A stretch of DNA of 64,000 bases, taken from positions 1,672,263 to 1,736,262 of the forward strand of contig BCHH01000003.1 of assembly GCA_001599595.1 (NCBI GenBank), read 5' to 3'. The notes under the pieces are model-generated. The model saw nothing but the letters and a program-made list of their open reading frames with translations, was not told where the DNA came from and made no database searches. The stretch's first letter is position 1, and each line of letters begins with the position of its first letter. The translations under genes and the position numbers were made by a program. Shown piece after piece: positions 49,850 through 60,976 of this stretch. Source of the stretch: Beverwykella pulmonaria. Lineage: Eukaryota > Ascomycota > Dothideomycetes > Pleosporales > Melanommataceae.

Positions 49850-51393
49850 CTACATAGACGAAGGGAATGCATCGTACACCGTATTCGCGGCAACAGCCCT
49901 TTCCTTTTTCCTCGCCAGCAATTGACTCAATGGTAAATCGTCATCGCGCTCATCGTAAAATTCGACATCCTCATCAACGCCAAAATCTTTCAGACGTTCT
50001 CCCTCAGAGTTGCGCCACCCTTCTTCGCCGCTTTGGCTCCCTTCTAGGCTCTCCTTCCCTCCACTCCCATTCAACCCCTCGATAATCTCGTCATCCTCCC
50101 CACTCTCATCTTCCTCCTCGTTCTCACTGGCAGCTTTGCGGGCCACCTGCGCCTCAAGTCGCTGCACAAACGGCTTCCGTCGTCTAACCACATCTTCGTC
50201 CTGCCGTTTTCTGAATGCAGCTAGCGTCTCCGACGGATTGAGCTCAGAATCGCGGTATGTAAACGCTTCTTCCGGCCTCTCCATCCCCTTTGGCATTTTC
50301 CTTGTGAGTCGATCAGGGTCCGGGGGCGGCCACGCAAGATTGGGAGACTCGAAGCCGTTGACTTCAAAGGAGATTCCCGATTCGACTGTGGGGGTTGCGG
50401 CGAGGGGGTTGAACCAATTCAATATCTGGGTTCAATATCAATATATACTGAACGTAGATGTGTGCGGGCGGAGAGGGGGGCCGAACGTTACCAGTGCCCA
50501 TGCCCTGCTTGAAGTTCTTCCATATCCCGATGTCGTAGGGAAATTCTTGTTTCTGGATACGCATTTGCACGCCGTCCGGACCCTCGAGGAAGCCGCCAAA
50601 ATGTCTTGCACGCCTAACAAGCGTCCTATGTCTTTCAATCTCCCAGCCCTCAATCGTCGTTGTGTTCACAGCAAGACACCAGATGTTCCTAATTAGTAAA
50701 ATCGATAGCACAAAGAGACTGAAGAAGTTGGTGACGCAGAGAAGGAAGAGGTGAGCCATTTGGAAGATGTTGGGGCCTAGGTAGGCGGGGAGATCGCGGT
50801 TGGACCAGAGGTGCGAGGCCCGGACCCAGAGGAAAGTGGAGAGATAGATCATCGAGAGCACGGAGTAGAGGAGGAAGCGCAGGAAGTGCGGAAAAGTGGT
50901 GTGGGAGACGCAATTTTGTGTCCAAGGGCAATGGTGGTCCATTTTAGGTATGCATCTGTAGGGATGTTAGGGCGTTGAATTGATTAAATGTTATGAATAA
51001 AAAAAGTTCCGTTAAAAAATTATGAATATCGACGGTCGTTAATCAGAACTCATAATGAAATTCTTACCTTTTACATGCTTTGCAATGATGCGATCTCGGC
51101 GCCTTCGCCGCGTCGCATTTTCGACACCATTTTCTCGGCTTCCCCTCTTGCCATTCTTCCTCCCTTTCAAATTCCTTCTCTTTCTCACTTCTCTGCTTAG
51201 GAACCTGGCCCGGATCTACAAATACGGATCTTGTGTAACTTATCAATAAACATACAAGCAGGGCATTGAATCGAATAAGCTGATTCTTTTCTAGCGGGTA
51301 GGGTTCTATGAAAATGAAGAGTACTTGTGATGTGTAGGCGAGGAAGGTTATGAGTGCGAATACGGATGGTACGGCGAGGAAGTCGAGCGACAT
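49850..51393 (-). CDS. PFA4: DHHC palmitoyltransferase Pfa4
   Basis: ER S-acyltransferase; in yeast it palmitoylates chitin synthase Chs3. Three exons (51393-51068, 50955-50487, 50425-49850) give 456 aa. Two N-terminal membrane helices precede the Cys-rich domain [39 protein letters not shown] with the catalytic DHHC. Two more helices follow (FLRFLLYSVLSMIYLSTFLW and AHLFLLCVTNFFSLFVLSIL). NTTTIEGWEIERHRTL provides the TTxE motif. After a short conserved FPYDIGIWKNFKQGMGTGN region comes a long acidic tail (EEEDESGEDDEIIEGLNGSG). The first intron (112 bp) completes the CRD. The second intron (50426-50486) begins gttcgg, an unusual donor, but is the choice that keeps N-ILNWFNPLAATP in frame. 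Confidence 0.92.
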
Positions 51394-52002
51394 TGTGAGT
51401 GTTGAGCGAAGGTGTGGGTTTTGAGTGATCGACAAACCCCTGGCGCTTTCACAAATCCCTAGCCTGACGCGAAAGGTCCAGGTTTCTCACGTGACTAGTG
51501 ACTCCTGTTTTGCTTACAGTGACATGAACATAAAACGTATACACGTTAGCCTGAATTTTCTATGCAATGTTAGCCATTAAAGTCTCTATGTGCAGTGTGA
51601 CCTAAAGAGGCAGGCGGCGGCGGCAAACTCGGAACAACGAGTACACTGTGGCCAAGGCTATCACTGAGCCGAAGGAGTGTAAACTGCATCTTCGGTGTGC
51701 CCAAAGAAAAAGATACATAGGACTGCGGCTCTGCTCTGGGCTGGACTAATGCTTGCCAAGTTTATCGGCCCACACGTCTCCTCGTAAAGCCTTTGGCAAC
51801 AGGGAGTAGAGGGTAGGACCTTGATTCAAACATCATGATGAATACAAGCTGACTAGCGCATGACTAACAACCGTTGAAACGCGAGCCGTCTATGCAGTGC
51901 ACGTGATAACCAACCACCTCTTCAGTAGCATCACCAACCGCCTACTTCTGATCATCAAACTCCATCACCACTTCGTCCTCGTATTATCGAGGCTCTAATG
52001 CC
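51394..52002. promoter_or_regulatory. Divergent promoter region of PFA4 and ALG12
   Basis: 609 bp between divergent starts; no gene or named site recognised. Confidence 0.45.
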
Positions 52003-53847
52003 ATGGCAGCGCAGCTGAGATGGGTCTTCTATGCCCTGATTCCCAGCTTCATTTTGTACCACCTGTTCGCGTCGCCGTACACCAAGGTCGAGGAGTCTTT
52101 TAATATCCAAGCAATTCACGATATCTTGATTCATGGAATTCCGAGCGAGAACTATGACCAGTTCTTTACGGCGAACTACGATCATATTTCCTTTCCGGGC
52201 AGCGTACCGCGGACGTTTGCAGGGGCTCTGGTTTTGAGTGGCTTGTCGCGACCCTTTATATGGCTATTTAGTTCAACTTCTCACCTTCAATTGCTTGGTG
52301 AGTATTGGGGTTGTCACGAACTGAGTGTTTTTAAGGAAAAGACTAATTTCTTCCAGTCCGAGCTGTGCTCGGTTTGTTGAATGCGATTGCGCTCATCGCG
52401 TTCGGCAGAAGCGTAGAAAAGGCCTTTGGAACCAGCGCTGGGATCTGGTATGCATTTCTACAAGCCAGCCAGTTCCATATCAACTACTATGCGTCACGCA
52501 CGTTGCCAAACATGTTCGCTCTCATCTTCAGTAAGATAAAGCCTAGTTCCGGTTTACACCCCAAGCTAAGACTACGACACAGGCACACTAGCATTGAGAA
52601 CCTTGCTAAATGTCTACGCGACTCCATGGAGTCCCGCAGCCGCCTCAAAGAACTATCGATTGAGCTTGTATCTTCTAACAATCGCTGGAGTGGTATTTCG
52701 CTCCGAGTTAGCCCTTCTAGTAGCCACAATCACCCTTTACCTGTTTATTGCCCGAAGGATTTCTATCACGGGTGTCATCATACCTGCAGGGCTCGGGGGT
52801 CTCGTAATTGGCCTTCTGTGTACAGTTCCTATCGACTCGTTCTTTTGGCAGTCCTTTCCATTGTGGCCGGAATGGACTGCGTTCTACTACAACACCATTC
52901 AAGGCCATTCAGCAGACTGGGGCGTCTCGCCATGGCACTTTTATTTCCTGGATGCGATTCCAAGACTTCTTATCAACCCGCTAACATACTTGGTTTGCAT
53001 TCCAGTCGCGGTGCTCAACCCTGCGACTAGAAGCGGAAGCCTCGATCTGCTCGTCCCGTTGCTGAGCTTTGTTGGCTTGTACAGCTTTCTCCCGCATAAG
53101 GAATGGCGCTTCATCGTTTACGTTATTCCAGGGCTGACTGCTGTTGCTGCAGCGGGAGCTGCCTGGATCTGGACGCGAAGGGCCAAGTCTGTCATCTACA
53201 GCATCCTGAGCCTTGCTTTGGTTGCATCCGTGCTGGCATCATTTGCTGCATCAACGGCGATTTTGGCAATATCCAGCATGAACTATCCCGGCGGCGCGGC
53301 TATTGAATTCCTCCATCACAGAATTCAACATGATCAGAACCGACATTATCAAGCCTATTTCGACAATCTGGCATGCCAAACTGGAGTTACGCGGTTCCTG
53401 GAGAACCATGATGGCCCACAGACGGTCCTGGACGCCCTTGACACCCCTACCTTTGCCCATCAACGCATGTGGACCTACTCAAAAACGGAAGATCCTGACC
53501 TTCTCCTTGACCCACTTTTCTGGTCGAAGTTCAATTACGTCCTGGCCGAGAGACCGGAAAAAGTAATTGGAAGTTGGTCCGTCGTCGGTGTGATATATGG
53601 ATATAGCGGCATCCGCGTTCTCAAACCCGGTGAAAAGAGCGGCAGGAGTCAAGTCGAGCTTGTCGATGATGTTGGATGGGAGGAAGCGATGCGAATGGAT
53701 ATTTCCTCGAGGATTGCAAGGTCGTGGAAAACATTAGAGGGAATGCTGAGGGAGCCAGTTTTGAGGGGATGGTGGGTTGAGGTGAAGATGGAGCCGAAAA
53801 TTAGGATATTGGAGAGCAACATGAAGTCTCCGGGGGATGAGCTATAA
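52003..53847 (+). CDS. ALG12: Dol-P-Man alpha-1,6-mannosyltransferase Alg12 (GT22)
   Basis: ER-membrane enzyme adding the eighth mannose to the lipid-linked oligosaccharide used for N-glycosylation. Three exons (52003-52297, 52357-52530, 52583-53847; introns 59 and 52 bp) give 577 aa. The start has the GT22 acidic motif in FASPYTKVEESFNIQAIHDI (catalytic Glu-Glu) followed by YDQFFTANYDHISFPGSVPR. A dozen hydrophobic segments follow, including VIIPAGLGGLVIGLLCTVPI. The luminal signature WTAFYYNTIQGHSADWGVSP and the C-terminal-half HKEWRFIVYVIP motif match Alg12. Joined exons restore HINYYASRTLPNMFALIFST. The gene runs in the same direction as TMA22, 221 bp apart. Confidence 0.94.
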
Positions 53848-54068
53848 TCGAATCACTTGGTCATTTTGGAGTATTGGAGGCTGGATTCCGTGGAGTGAAT
53901 GTTCCTGGCTCGAGCAAGAGACGCATGCTGTACCAAGCAGCTACGCGTGCCCCGCTTCATCCATTACCCCGCCATAAATGTTCGTGTCCGCGACTTCTTA
54001 CACCGACCGCAACACACCACCACAGCACGTAACCCTCTGATTTACGAAGCCGTATATTTCATTCGACA

Positions 54069-54827
54069 ATGGCAGCACCTGCACCCTCAGAGTACCCGAA
54101 GAAGGTCATCTATTGCGGTGGTATGACGTGACCCCACCATGCTCAAGTTCGTCATGTTAACAGGAACTAGTCTGCACTCTACCACCTGAAGTAGGTAGGA
54201 CATCGGGACGCGTTGCATATTGCTCGGATAGTTCTAATCGTGTGGTTGCCACAGTACTGCGAGTTCGGCGGCACAGTCAAGAAGTGCGAAGAATGGCTTG
54301 AGGAACACCATCCAGACATGCACGAGAAGCTCTATTCGCAAGGTACGAAGCCTTCGGCTCCGCTTGCAGGCTTGATTTGCAGAATACCTTGATGCTAATA
54401 GGACTACCACCGTCCAGAAGTAATCGAAAAGAACCTCTCGACGCTGTCCATCGACGCGCAGAAACGCGCAGAAAAAGATTCGCAGAAGAAAGCGGCCAAA
54501 GCCGCGACGGCCGAAGCAAAAGCTCAGGAACAGCGGGCGACTTCCAAGATCCTCATCAAGCGTATCGAACGGAACAAGCGCAAGTACGTAACTGCAGTGC
54601 AGGGCCTGGAGGCCTTCGGCTTGGACATAAAGAAGGTGGCAAAGGACTTTGGCAAGAAGTTTGCAACGGGGAGTAGTGTAACCAAGGTACCTGGAGGAGG
54701 CGAGGAGATCACAGTGCAGGGCGACCTGAGCGACGACATCTACGACTACATTACGGATACGTACAGCGACATTCCGGAGGACAATGTGGAGTGCATCGAG
54801 GACAAGAAGAAGAAGGTGCCGAGTTGA
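54069..54827 (+). CDS. TMA22: Translation machinery-associated protein 22 (DENR, SUI1 fold)
   Basis: Partner of Tma20 (MCT-1) in recycling 40S subunits and in reinitiation after short uORFs. Four exons (54069-54120, 54171-54190, 54255-54342, 54418-54827) give 189 aa. The zinc-ribbon-like N-terminus reads KKVIYCGVCTLPPEYCEFGG across three exons; exon 2 is only 20 nt. Then KKCEEWLEEHHPDMHEKLYS, a basic linker, and the C-terminal SUI1 domain with SKILIKRIERNKRKYVTAVQ, GLEAFGLDIKKVAKDFGKKF, and TKVPGGGEEITVQGDLSDDI. Acceptor of exon 4 (ccgtccag) chosen because an earlier AG shifts the frame. Usual length for the family. Confidence 0.93.
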
Positions 54828-55449
54828 AGGGTAGCAGGGATACCACGCTGGGATGCCAGGTGTCTGGGTAGGCCACTGAGCTATGCTAGCGAGCGGCCAG
54901 GAGGATCATACGATTCGTACATGTCTTTTTGCATAGGCGACAAGGGACGACGCACCAGCCAAGCGTTGCGAGGTGCCGTGGCTTGACTAGTCGACCCTCG
55001 AGATAGACACATAGTAAAACACGGATATGACAACCCTTGCCGTAATGAAGCGAGTTCGGGGCGATGTCTAGCGCTGCTGTTTTCATAACACATGGTCCTT
55101 GGTGATGAATGTGGGCACTATGATGTTCCTTTTCTAATTTTTTTTAAGTTCAAACAGAGTAGCGCAATAATAGTGAATGGGTGGGCGGTACACACATATG
55201 ATCGTTCAATTGTGTTGTGAATGGTAGCATGCACGTGCCCAGAGTCTAAGTGCGAATGCGGCTCCGGTAGTGGCTAGGCACCGACCAGGCAGACACGATG
55301 TAAAGGTTTCACCGAGGTTTTAGCTTGGCAGTTCTCACAAACGCTCGCGCGAACAAACGAATAAACCATACCCACTTCCACATCCGCCCGCCACGCTTCC
55401 TCCACCTCCCCACTCTCCCACTCTGCCATACCCACCACCATCCGGCAGA
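54828..55449. promoter_or_regulatory. Intergenic, TMA22 3' flank and MEX67 upstream region
   Basis: 622 bp; the 80 bp before the MEX67 ATG are pyrimidine-rich (ctcctccacctccccactct), a typical fungal leader. Nothing else recognised. Confidence 0.45.
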
Positions 55450-57237
55450 ATGGCCTCCAATCGCCGCGGAAGCGGTATCCGCAAACACCAGCGCCGCGAT
55501 CGCGACGGCGATCTCGTCATGGGCGCCACACCTCGAGCCGCGTCCACAGCCCGACACCCTCCACGCTCCCAGCAATCACACAGTGGCAACCTCACGGAAC
55601 TCAGGGTCACCGGCTGGACGGACGACAAGGAAATCCCGCGCCTGATTCAGTTTCTGGAGCGTCACTCGTCGAGACGCAGCATGAATGCATCCAAAGGAGG
55701 CGTGCCTCCGAACATGGTCAAGCGGTCCAAGGTCGTGGGGGACGTCCTCACCATCCATGTGCGCCCGGACGATGTCGTTGCATTCAGCAAGATCAACGGC
55801 TTCTCTTTCACGTCAACCCACGGAAGCCAGAAACTCACCATCGCGGGCACCGGCATCCGCTCCAAATCACCAAACGACAGCGGAGCACCCGCAAGCAAAC
55901 CCGAAATCTCGGAAACCATTGATCTCTTCAAAGCCTTCCTGGAGCGCCGGTACGATGCGAGCATGAAGCTCCTGAACCTGTCGAGCCTCGCAACCGACGA
56001 CGAAGTGGCCAAATCCGGCATGTTCGAAACCGCCTCCAGGCAGAAGAAATTCTTCCCCGTCCTCATGACTATTTGCGATCGGCAATTAAAGACCCCAGAG
56101 GCAAAACGAGAAGCCATCCACAGCGTCACGCTCAGCGGCAACGGCCTACCCAACCTGGACGTGGTCAAGGATCTTGCCTACACCCTCGGACACATCAAAA
56201 ACCTCGATCTTTCCAACAACAAGTTCGCAAGCACAAAAGACCTCGCAATCTGGAAGAACAAGTTCCGCGAGCTCGAACACCTCGTTCTTACCGACAACCC
56301 TCTCGAAACCTCACAACCGGGCTGGGAACAGGAAATCACCAAGTGGTTCCCGCGCCTCCGCCTCTTGAACAGCATGCAGGTCCGCACCGACGCCCAAATT
56401 GCACGCCTCGACATGCCGAAACAAACACCACTCCCCTGTCAGAATGGCCTTTGGCTGGACGGGGACAAAATCGCCCAGAATTTCCTTGTGGAGTTCTTCC
56501 AAGGCTTCGACAACGACCGGAACACACTCATACAAAAATACTACGACGAAACCTCGACATTCTCCATGAATGTCAACGCCAAAGCACGCGGAGGCGCAGG
56601 TAACCAGCACAACCGGACGCCATGGGACTCCTACATCCCCCAGAGCAGGAATCTGAAGTTCATCCAAGGCAAGATGACTCGTTTCGCCCGCAAACATCGT
56701 GGGCCCGTTAAGATCCAGCAAGCTTGGGCACAAATACCACCAACTCGACACTCGGGCCTCGAAACCAACAAGTACAGCATGGACTGCCAGCCTCAACCTG
56801 GACTCCCGGACCCAACTGGTCAGTACAGCGGCGTGACTGGTTTGATGGTCACGATTCACGGCGAATACGAAGAGCACCGCACAGCGAAAGGAGCAAACGA
56901 AATCGTAAGACGTGCCTTCGACCGCACTTTTATGCTAGGTCCTGGCGGTCCCTCTGGTGTCAGGGTTGTGAGCGACATGCTGAGTCTTCGCGCCGCCGGT
57001 GGATTAGCTGCATGGATTCCTCGAGGACCAGACGACATCCCCGCTCCTATACTTCCGGCTCCTGCAGCTACTTTCACACCAGAGCAAGAGGCGATGATCG
57101 TTCATGTGTGTACAGCAACGAATCTGAAACGAGACGTGGCGATCCAGTGTTTGCAGGCCGGGAACTGGAACCTCGAGGCCGCTGCACAGCTCTTCACAGC
57201 GCAGAAGGATTCCCTCCCGCCGGACGCATTCAACTAG
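55450..57237 (+). CDS. MEX67: mRNA export receptor Mex67 (NXF1/TAP)
   Basis: Carries mRNPs through nuclear pores together with Mtr2. A single exon encodes 595 aa. Domains in order: basic N-terminus (RKHQRRDRDGDLVMG); an RRM-like fold to about 125 (TELRVTGWTDDKE, VVGDVLTIHVRPDD); leucine-rich repeats (TLSGNGLPNLDVVKDL, HIKNLDLSNNKFASTKDLAI, LEHLVLTDNPLE) at about 215-300; an NTF2-like domain with NFLVEFFQGFDNDRNTLIQK, KYYDETSTFSM and the late DRTFMLGPGG; and a C-terminal UBA-type TAP-C domain, MIVHVCTATNLKRDVAIQCL followed by QAGNWNLEAAAQLF, which binds FG nucleoporins. Length and order are standard for filamentous fungi. Confidence 0.96.
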   Translation: MASNRRGSGIRKHQRRDRDGDLVMGATPRAASTARHPPRSQQSHSGNLTELRVTGWTDDKEIPRLIQFLERHSSRRSMNASKGGVPPNMVKRSKVVGDVLTIHVRPDDVVAFSKINGFSFTSTHGSQKLTIAGTGIRSKSPNDSGAPASKPEISETIDLFKAFLERRYDASMKLLNLSSLATDDEVAKSGMFETASRQKKFFPVLMTICDRQLKTPEAKREAIHSVTLSGNGLPNLDVVKDLAYTLGHIKNLDLSNNKFASTKDLAIWKNKFRELEHLVLTDNPLETSQPGWEQEITKWFPRLRLLNSMQVRTDAQIARLDMPKQTPLPCQNGLWLDGDKIAQNFLVEFFQGFDNDRNTLIQKYYDETSTFSMNVNAKARGGAGNQHNRTPWDSYIPQSRNLKFIQGKMTRFARKHRGPVKIQQAWAQIPPTRHSGLETNKYSMDCQPQPGLPDPTGQYSGVTGLMVTIHGEYEEHRTAKGANEIVRRAFDRTFMLGPGGPSGVRVVSDMLSLRAAGGLAAWIPRGPDDIPAPILPAPAATFTPEQEAMIVHVCTATNLKRDVAIQCLQAGNWNLEAAAQLFTAQKDSLPPDAFN

Positions 57238-57363
57238 CGAGGGGAGGAAATGGATGGGAATGATAGATTGTGATATATTTCGACCAACACTTTTACGTTG
57301 GCGAGGGGGAGGAAATGGATGGGAGTGATGGACTGATGGATTTCAACCAACGCTTTTACATTT
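57237..57363. repeat. Imperfect tandem duplication, period about 63 bp, directly after MEX67
   Basis: 57237-57300 and 57301-57363 both run gcgagggg-aggaaatggat...accaac.cttttac.tt, about 85 percent alike. The first copy begins with the last base of the MEX67 stop codon, so both lie in its 3' UTR. Confidence 0.85.
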
Positions 57364-57732
57364 TGCGGGTAGTTTGGACACAGAATGGACAAAATGACAC
57401 GGCCAGTTTGAGACGGCTTTTACAGGGAGTTTAGAAATCATGGTTGCATTGGATAGGGTGGCAATTTTGGCATTTTAGTTTGGAGTTTAGATACCCAGTG
57501 TTCAAGTCCTCGAAACAAGAGAGGCATGTCTCCGCAAAAGGAGATTGACACACAACTCAAGATGTTATTTTAGGCATATGCGTGACAGTGTGAAGATTGA
57601 AGCGCTTCGTAATTCGATTCTACTATTCTACTATTTCTATTCCTGCCCTACTAACATTCCCACAGCTCCCCTCTCTACATATATTATCTCGTCCGACCTC
57701 TAACCTGACAACTACCCTCTCTCCATCAGCAT
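57364..57732. other. Intergenic, convergent 3' flanks of MEX67 and the Nudix gene
   Basis: Two short partly repeated phrases (gtttggacaca, gtttagataccc, tggagtttag). No gene. Confidence 0.45.
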
Positions 57733-58872
57733 CTAAATCTTGCTAGCCTCCTTCAGCACCTCATTCGTAAGCACCTCCCCCTTCTCCCTCTTCTCGCTCA
57801 ACCTCCCAATCTTCAGCAACCGTCCAATCATGTCCTCATCCCCAAAATGCGCATTGTGCTCAAACTCGGGCTCTTCGCCATACGCGACCCGCGCCGCATC
57901 CACTAGAATCCTTGCCGTCATGCCAAAGACGCGGAACGTAGTTAACTCATTCATTGAACCTGTGGCCGGGCGAGGATCATCCCCTTCTGGCTCTGGCCCC
58001 GACCGCGTCTGCGCAGATGTTGATTCCGCAGCATTCATCTTCAATTTCGAGGCAATAGAGGAGGATGGTGAAGACGGTGGTGGTGGACGAGGAATGTAGA
58101 AATTGTGCATCCGCCACCTCGACTCATGCCAGTCCGTCCACGCGCCTCTGTACCATTTCTCCGGTCTTCCATCCTTCTGCTTCGGCGCGGGGCCATGCTT
58201 TTCATCCCAATCTTTCGAAAGGAAGGAGTGGAAGGGCGCGGTGAAGACGGCGGCGACTTCCTTTGGGTCGAGGCGCGGGATCATTCTCTCTTCCACAGAC
58301 GCTGCATCTTTTCCTGCCTGTCTCTCCCTGGTAGAAGACGATGGACACAGGTACGCGACGCAAGGCCGCACGCCCAGCTCCGTCTTCGCTAGATTCGTAG
58401 GCAACTCGCATAGATGCTCGACTTTGAATCCCGGAGGGAGTCTCGTATCCATGGTGGGCAGCCCAATCTCTTCGTAGGCTTCGCGGCGCGCGGTATCAAA
58501 TGGGCTCTCACTCAATGTGTCCGACTTGCCTACAACACATCTCATATCAGCACATGCACGACCTCCGCAGCGGGATTGGATATCCTGGCGTATGGAAGAG
58601 AGAGAGAATAAATACCTCCAGGCAAAGCCGCCTGCCCCGCATAGCTCCTTAGCGTACTCGCGCGCATCGTAAGTACCACCTTGAGCTCCCCATGCCGGTC
58701 CGGAAACAGAAGTATCAAAACGGCGGCGCGCCGTGTCAACGGACAATTATACCATTGTGTCGGAGGCGGGGTATAGGCGCGGAGACGGGCAAGCGCTTGC
58801 TAATTCATGTTCAGTACATGGCAATTCGAAGTGGAGAGGATGGTGGAGTACAGTAGAGGCTTGAGTGAGCAT
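57733..58872 (-). CDS. Nudix hydrolase, CoA-diphosphatase type (Pcd1/NUDT7-8-like), ends in SKI
   Basis: Three exons (58872-58852, 58799-58616, 58529-57733) give 333 aa. The first exon is 21 nt (MLTQAST); splicing then gives ALARLRAYTPPP and CPLTRRAAVLILLFPDRHGE. The Nudix box follows, ALPGG-KSDTLSESPFDTARR-EAYEEIGLP, with the GGK...TA.REA.EEIGL arrangement of CoA pyrophosphatases that cleave CoA and oxidised CoA esters. A LGVRPCVAYLCP segment and DPKEVAAVFTAPFHSFLSKD match the NUDT7-type extension. A C-terminal half with YRGAWTDWHESRWRMHNFYI and a disordered Ser/Pro stretch follows. The last three residues are SKI, a non-canonical PTS1-like tail, fitting a peroxisomal location. Introns are 52 and 86 bp. 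Confidence 0.88.
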
Positions 58873-59564
58873 TATTTAATGGTGGGTGGTTCCTAGCGCG
58901 AGCCATGCTGAGGGACAGCTCGTTATGGAGGAACAATTATGAGAGTCGGAGGTTGATGTCATGACCGAGGCACAGCTCAAGTCAGAGTCGGGCGAACCCC
59001 ACCAACCCGGTCGCGCGTCTTCGACAACGCTCTCCAACAACGCTCTTGGACATCACAGAAAGAGGAACCGTTGTAAATGGACTGTATCATGCATTTGCGA
59101 CCATCTATAGCTTTGAAAAGAAACCATTAACGTTATCGCTGGCACACGTAGCCATGGAAAGGGTATCTCCATCGCTCGAGCGTGCCGTGATAACCGAAGG
59201 AAAACCCGCAGCACATCGTCGTAATACAGGGCAGCCGATGAGTCAAAGAAAACGAAACTCGATCGTAAAAGGAGACCAGCAACTAAGAGCCCGCCGCAAT
59301 TTTCTATTCGCAGAAAACTTCTTTTTCGAGAAACCACTTTGCACACGAAATTGGACGAACGCCGAGATGCCACCAATATGTGGGCGGCCACCACGGCCCA
59401 CCGTTGCTTTTGTGCTTGAAACATAAGTTAGAACACCGTCTGACCCAAGCAGACGTGCACTCGATTAGTATGAACCCCCAACTCAGACTGAATACGCCAC
59501 CAAACAGGGTTGAGCGGGTACAGTTGAGTTGGAGGTACGGTCGTGTGGTGGGGGGAGTAGATGC
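58873..59564. promoter_or_regulatory. Intergenic, Nudix upstream region and eIF4A 3' flank
   Basis: 692 bp; two overlapping 120-codon ORFs on opposite strands (59046-59426) lack domains and are read as chance. Nothing else recognised. Confidence 0.4.
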
Positions 59565-60005
59565 TTAAATGAGGTCTATGTAGGGCGTTAGTATGTGATG
59601 GGAAAGGGAGCAATTCGCAGTGAACAACTTACCAGCAACGTTCATGGGCATCTCCTCGATTTGAGTGCTGTAGAACTGCTCGATTTCACGCATCATGCGC
59701 ACATCATCAGCGGTGACGAAGTTGATGGCAACACCCTTCCGTCCGAAACGTCCACCACGACCGATGCGATGGATGTAGTTCTCGCGGTTGGCAGGCAAGT
59801 CGTAGTTGATGACGAGCGAGACCTGTTGGACATCGATACCACGGGCGAGCAGATCGGTGGCGATGAGGACACGCGATGAGCCGGAACGGAACTCCTTCAT
59901 GATAATATCACGCTGGGCCTGGTCCATATCGCCGTGCATGGCGGAGACAGTGAAGTCACGGGCAGTGAGCTTGTCGGTGAGCCAATCGACCTTCCTCCGG
60001 GTGTT

Positions 60006-60044
<39 letters not shown>

Positions 60045-60976
60045 CAAGTCGGAGAGAGTGTCCAGTTTCCAGTCCTCCTTCTCGACAGCAATGTAAAATT
60101 GCTTGATACCTTCGAGGGTGAGTTCGTCCTTCTTGACGAGAATGCGCACGGGGTCGCGCATGAACTTGGTGGTGACCTCGAGCACGTCCTGGGGCATGGT
60201 GGCAGACAGGAGCACGACCTGGGTGGACTGGGGCAGGAGCTGGAAGATGTCGTAGATCTGCTCGGTGAAACCGCGAGACAGCATCTCGTCGGCCTCGTCG
60301 AGCACGAACATCTTCATGTGGTCGGTCTTCAAGACACGGCGCTGGATCATGTCCTGGACACGTCCGGGCGTGCCCACAACGACGTGGGGTCCATCCTGGA
60401 GAGCCTTCATGTCGTCACGAACGCTGGTGCCGCCAATGCAGGCGTGGCACTCGATGTTCATGAAGTCGCCGATGGCGACAACAACCTTCTGGATCTGCTG
60501 GGCCAACTCGCGGGTGGGGGCGAGAATGAGCGCCTGGCAGGCCTTGATGTTGTGATCCAGCTTCTGGAGGACGGAAATGGAGAAGGTAGCCGTTTTACCG
60601 GTACCGGACTGCGCTTGCGCGATGACATCGTGGCCTGATGTTCATGTCAATCATCTGCAGATAGGCAGGCGGGGGTGCTAGGCAACGTACCCTTGATTAC
60701 GGGCATGATGGCGCGCTGCTGGATGGCAGAGGGGCGCTCGAAACCGTAGGCGTAGACTCCGCGGAGAAGCTCCGCCTTGAGCGCCATGTTGTCGAACGAG
60801 TCGGTGGTCTCGTCGTAGTTGGACTCGATCTGGCCTGCAGTGGCGCGTTAGAGAGGGCTCTGAAAGATTCTTCAGGTGCGGTCGCTGGCGCCAGCGCGCG
60901 CGCGCGCGCAGCGCCCGCAGAAACTTGGAGCAAAGCACTCACCCTCGGGCACATCCTCAAGACCTTTGTCAGCCAT
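59565..60976 (-). CDS. TIF1: Translation initiation factor eIF4A, DEAD-box RNA helicase
   Basis: Unwinds mRNA 5' leaders in the eIF4F complex. Four exons (60976-60943, 60834-60691, 60634-59633, 59575-59565) give 396 aa, the standard length. Motifs in order: Q-motif [26 protein letters not shown]; Ia PTRELAQQ; Ib [85 protein letters not shown]. The last exon codes only for the terminal DLI and stop, matching the universal eIF4A end (NVADLI). Intron 1 is 108 bp and holds a (GC)8 run; the others are 56-57 bp. Highly expressed in general; codon usage looks C-biased. Divergent from the F-box/JmjC gene, 480 bp. Confidence 0.97.

Noticed and set aside
59046..59426. Overlapping ORFs of about 125 codons on both strands
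   Set aside because: Mutual antisense pairs without domains in a promoter-sized gap.
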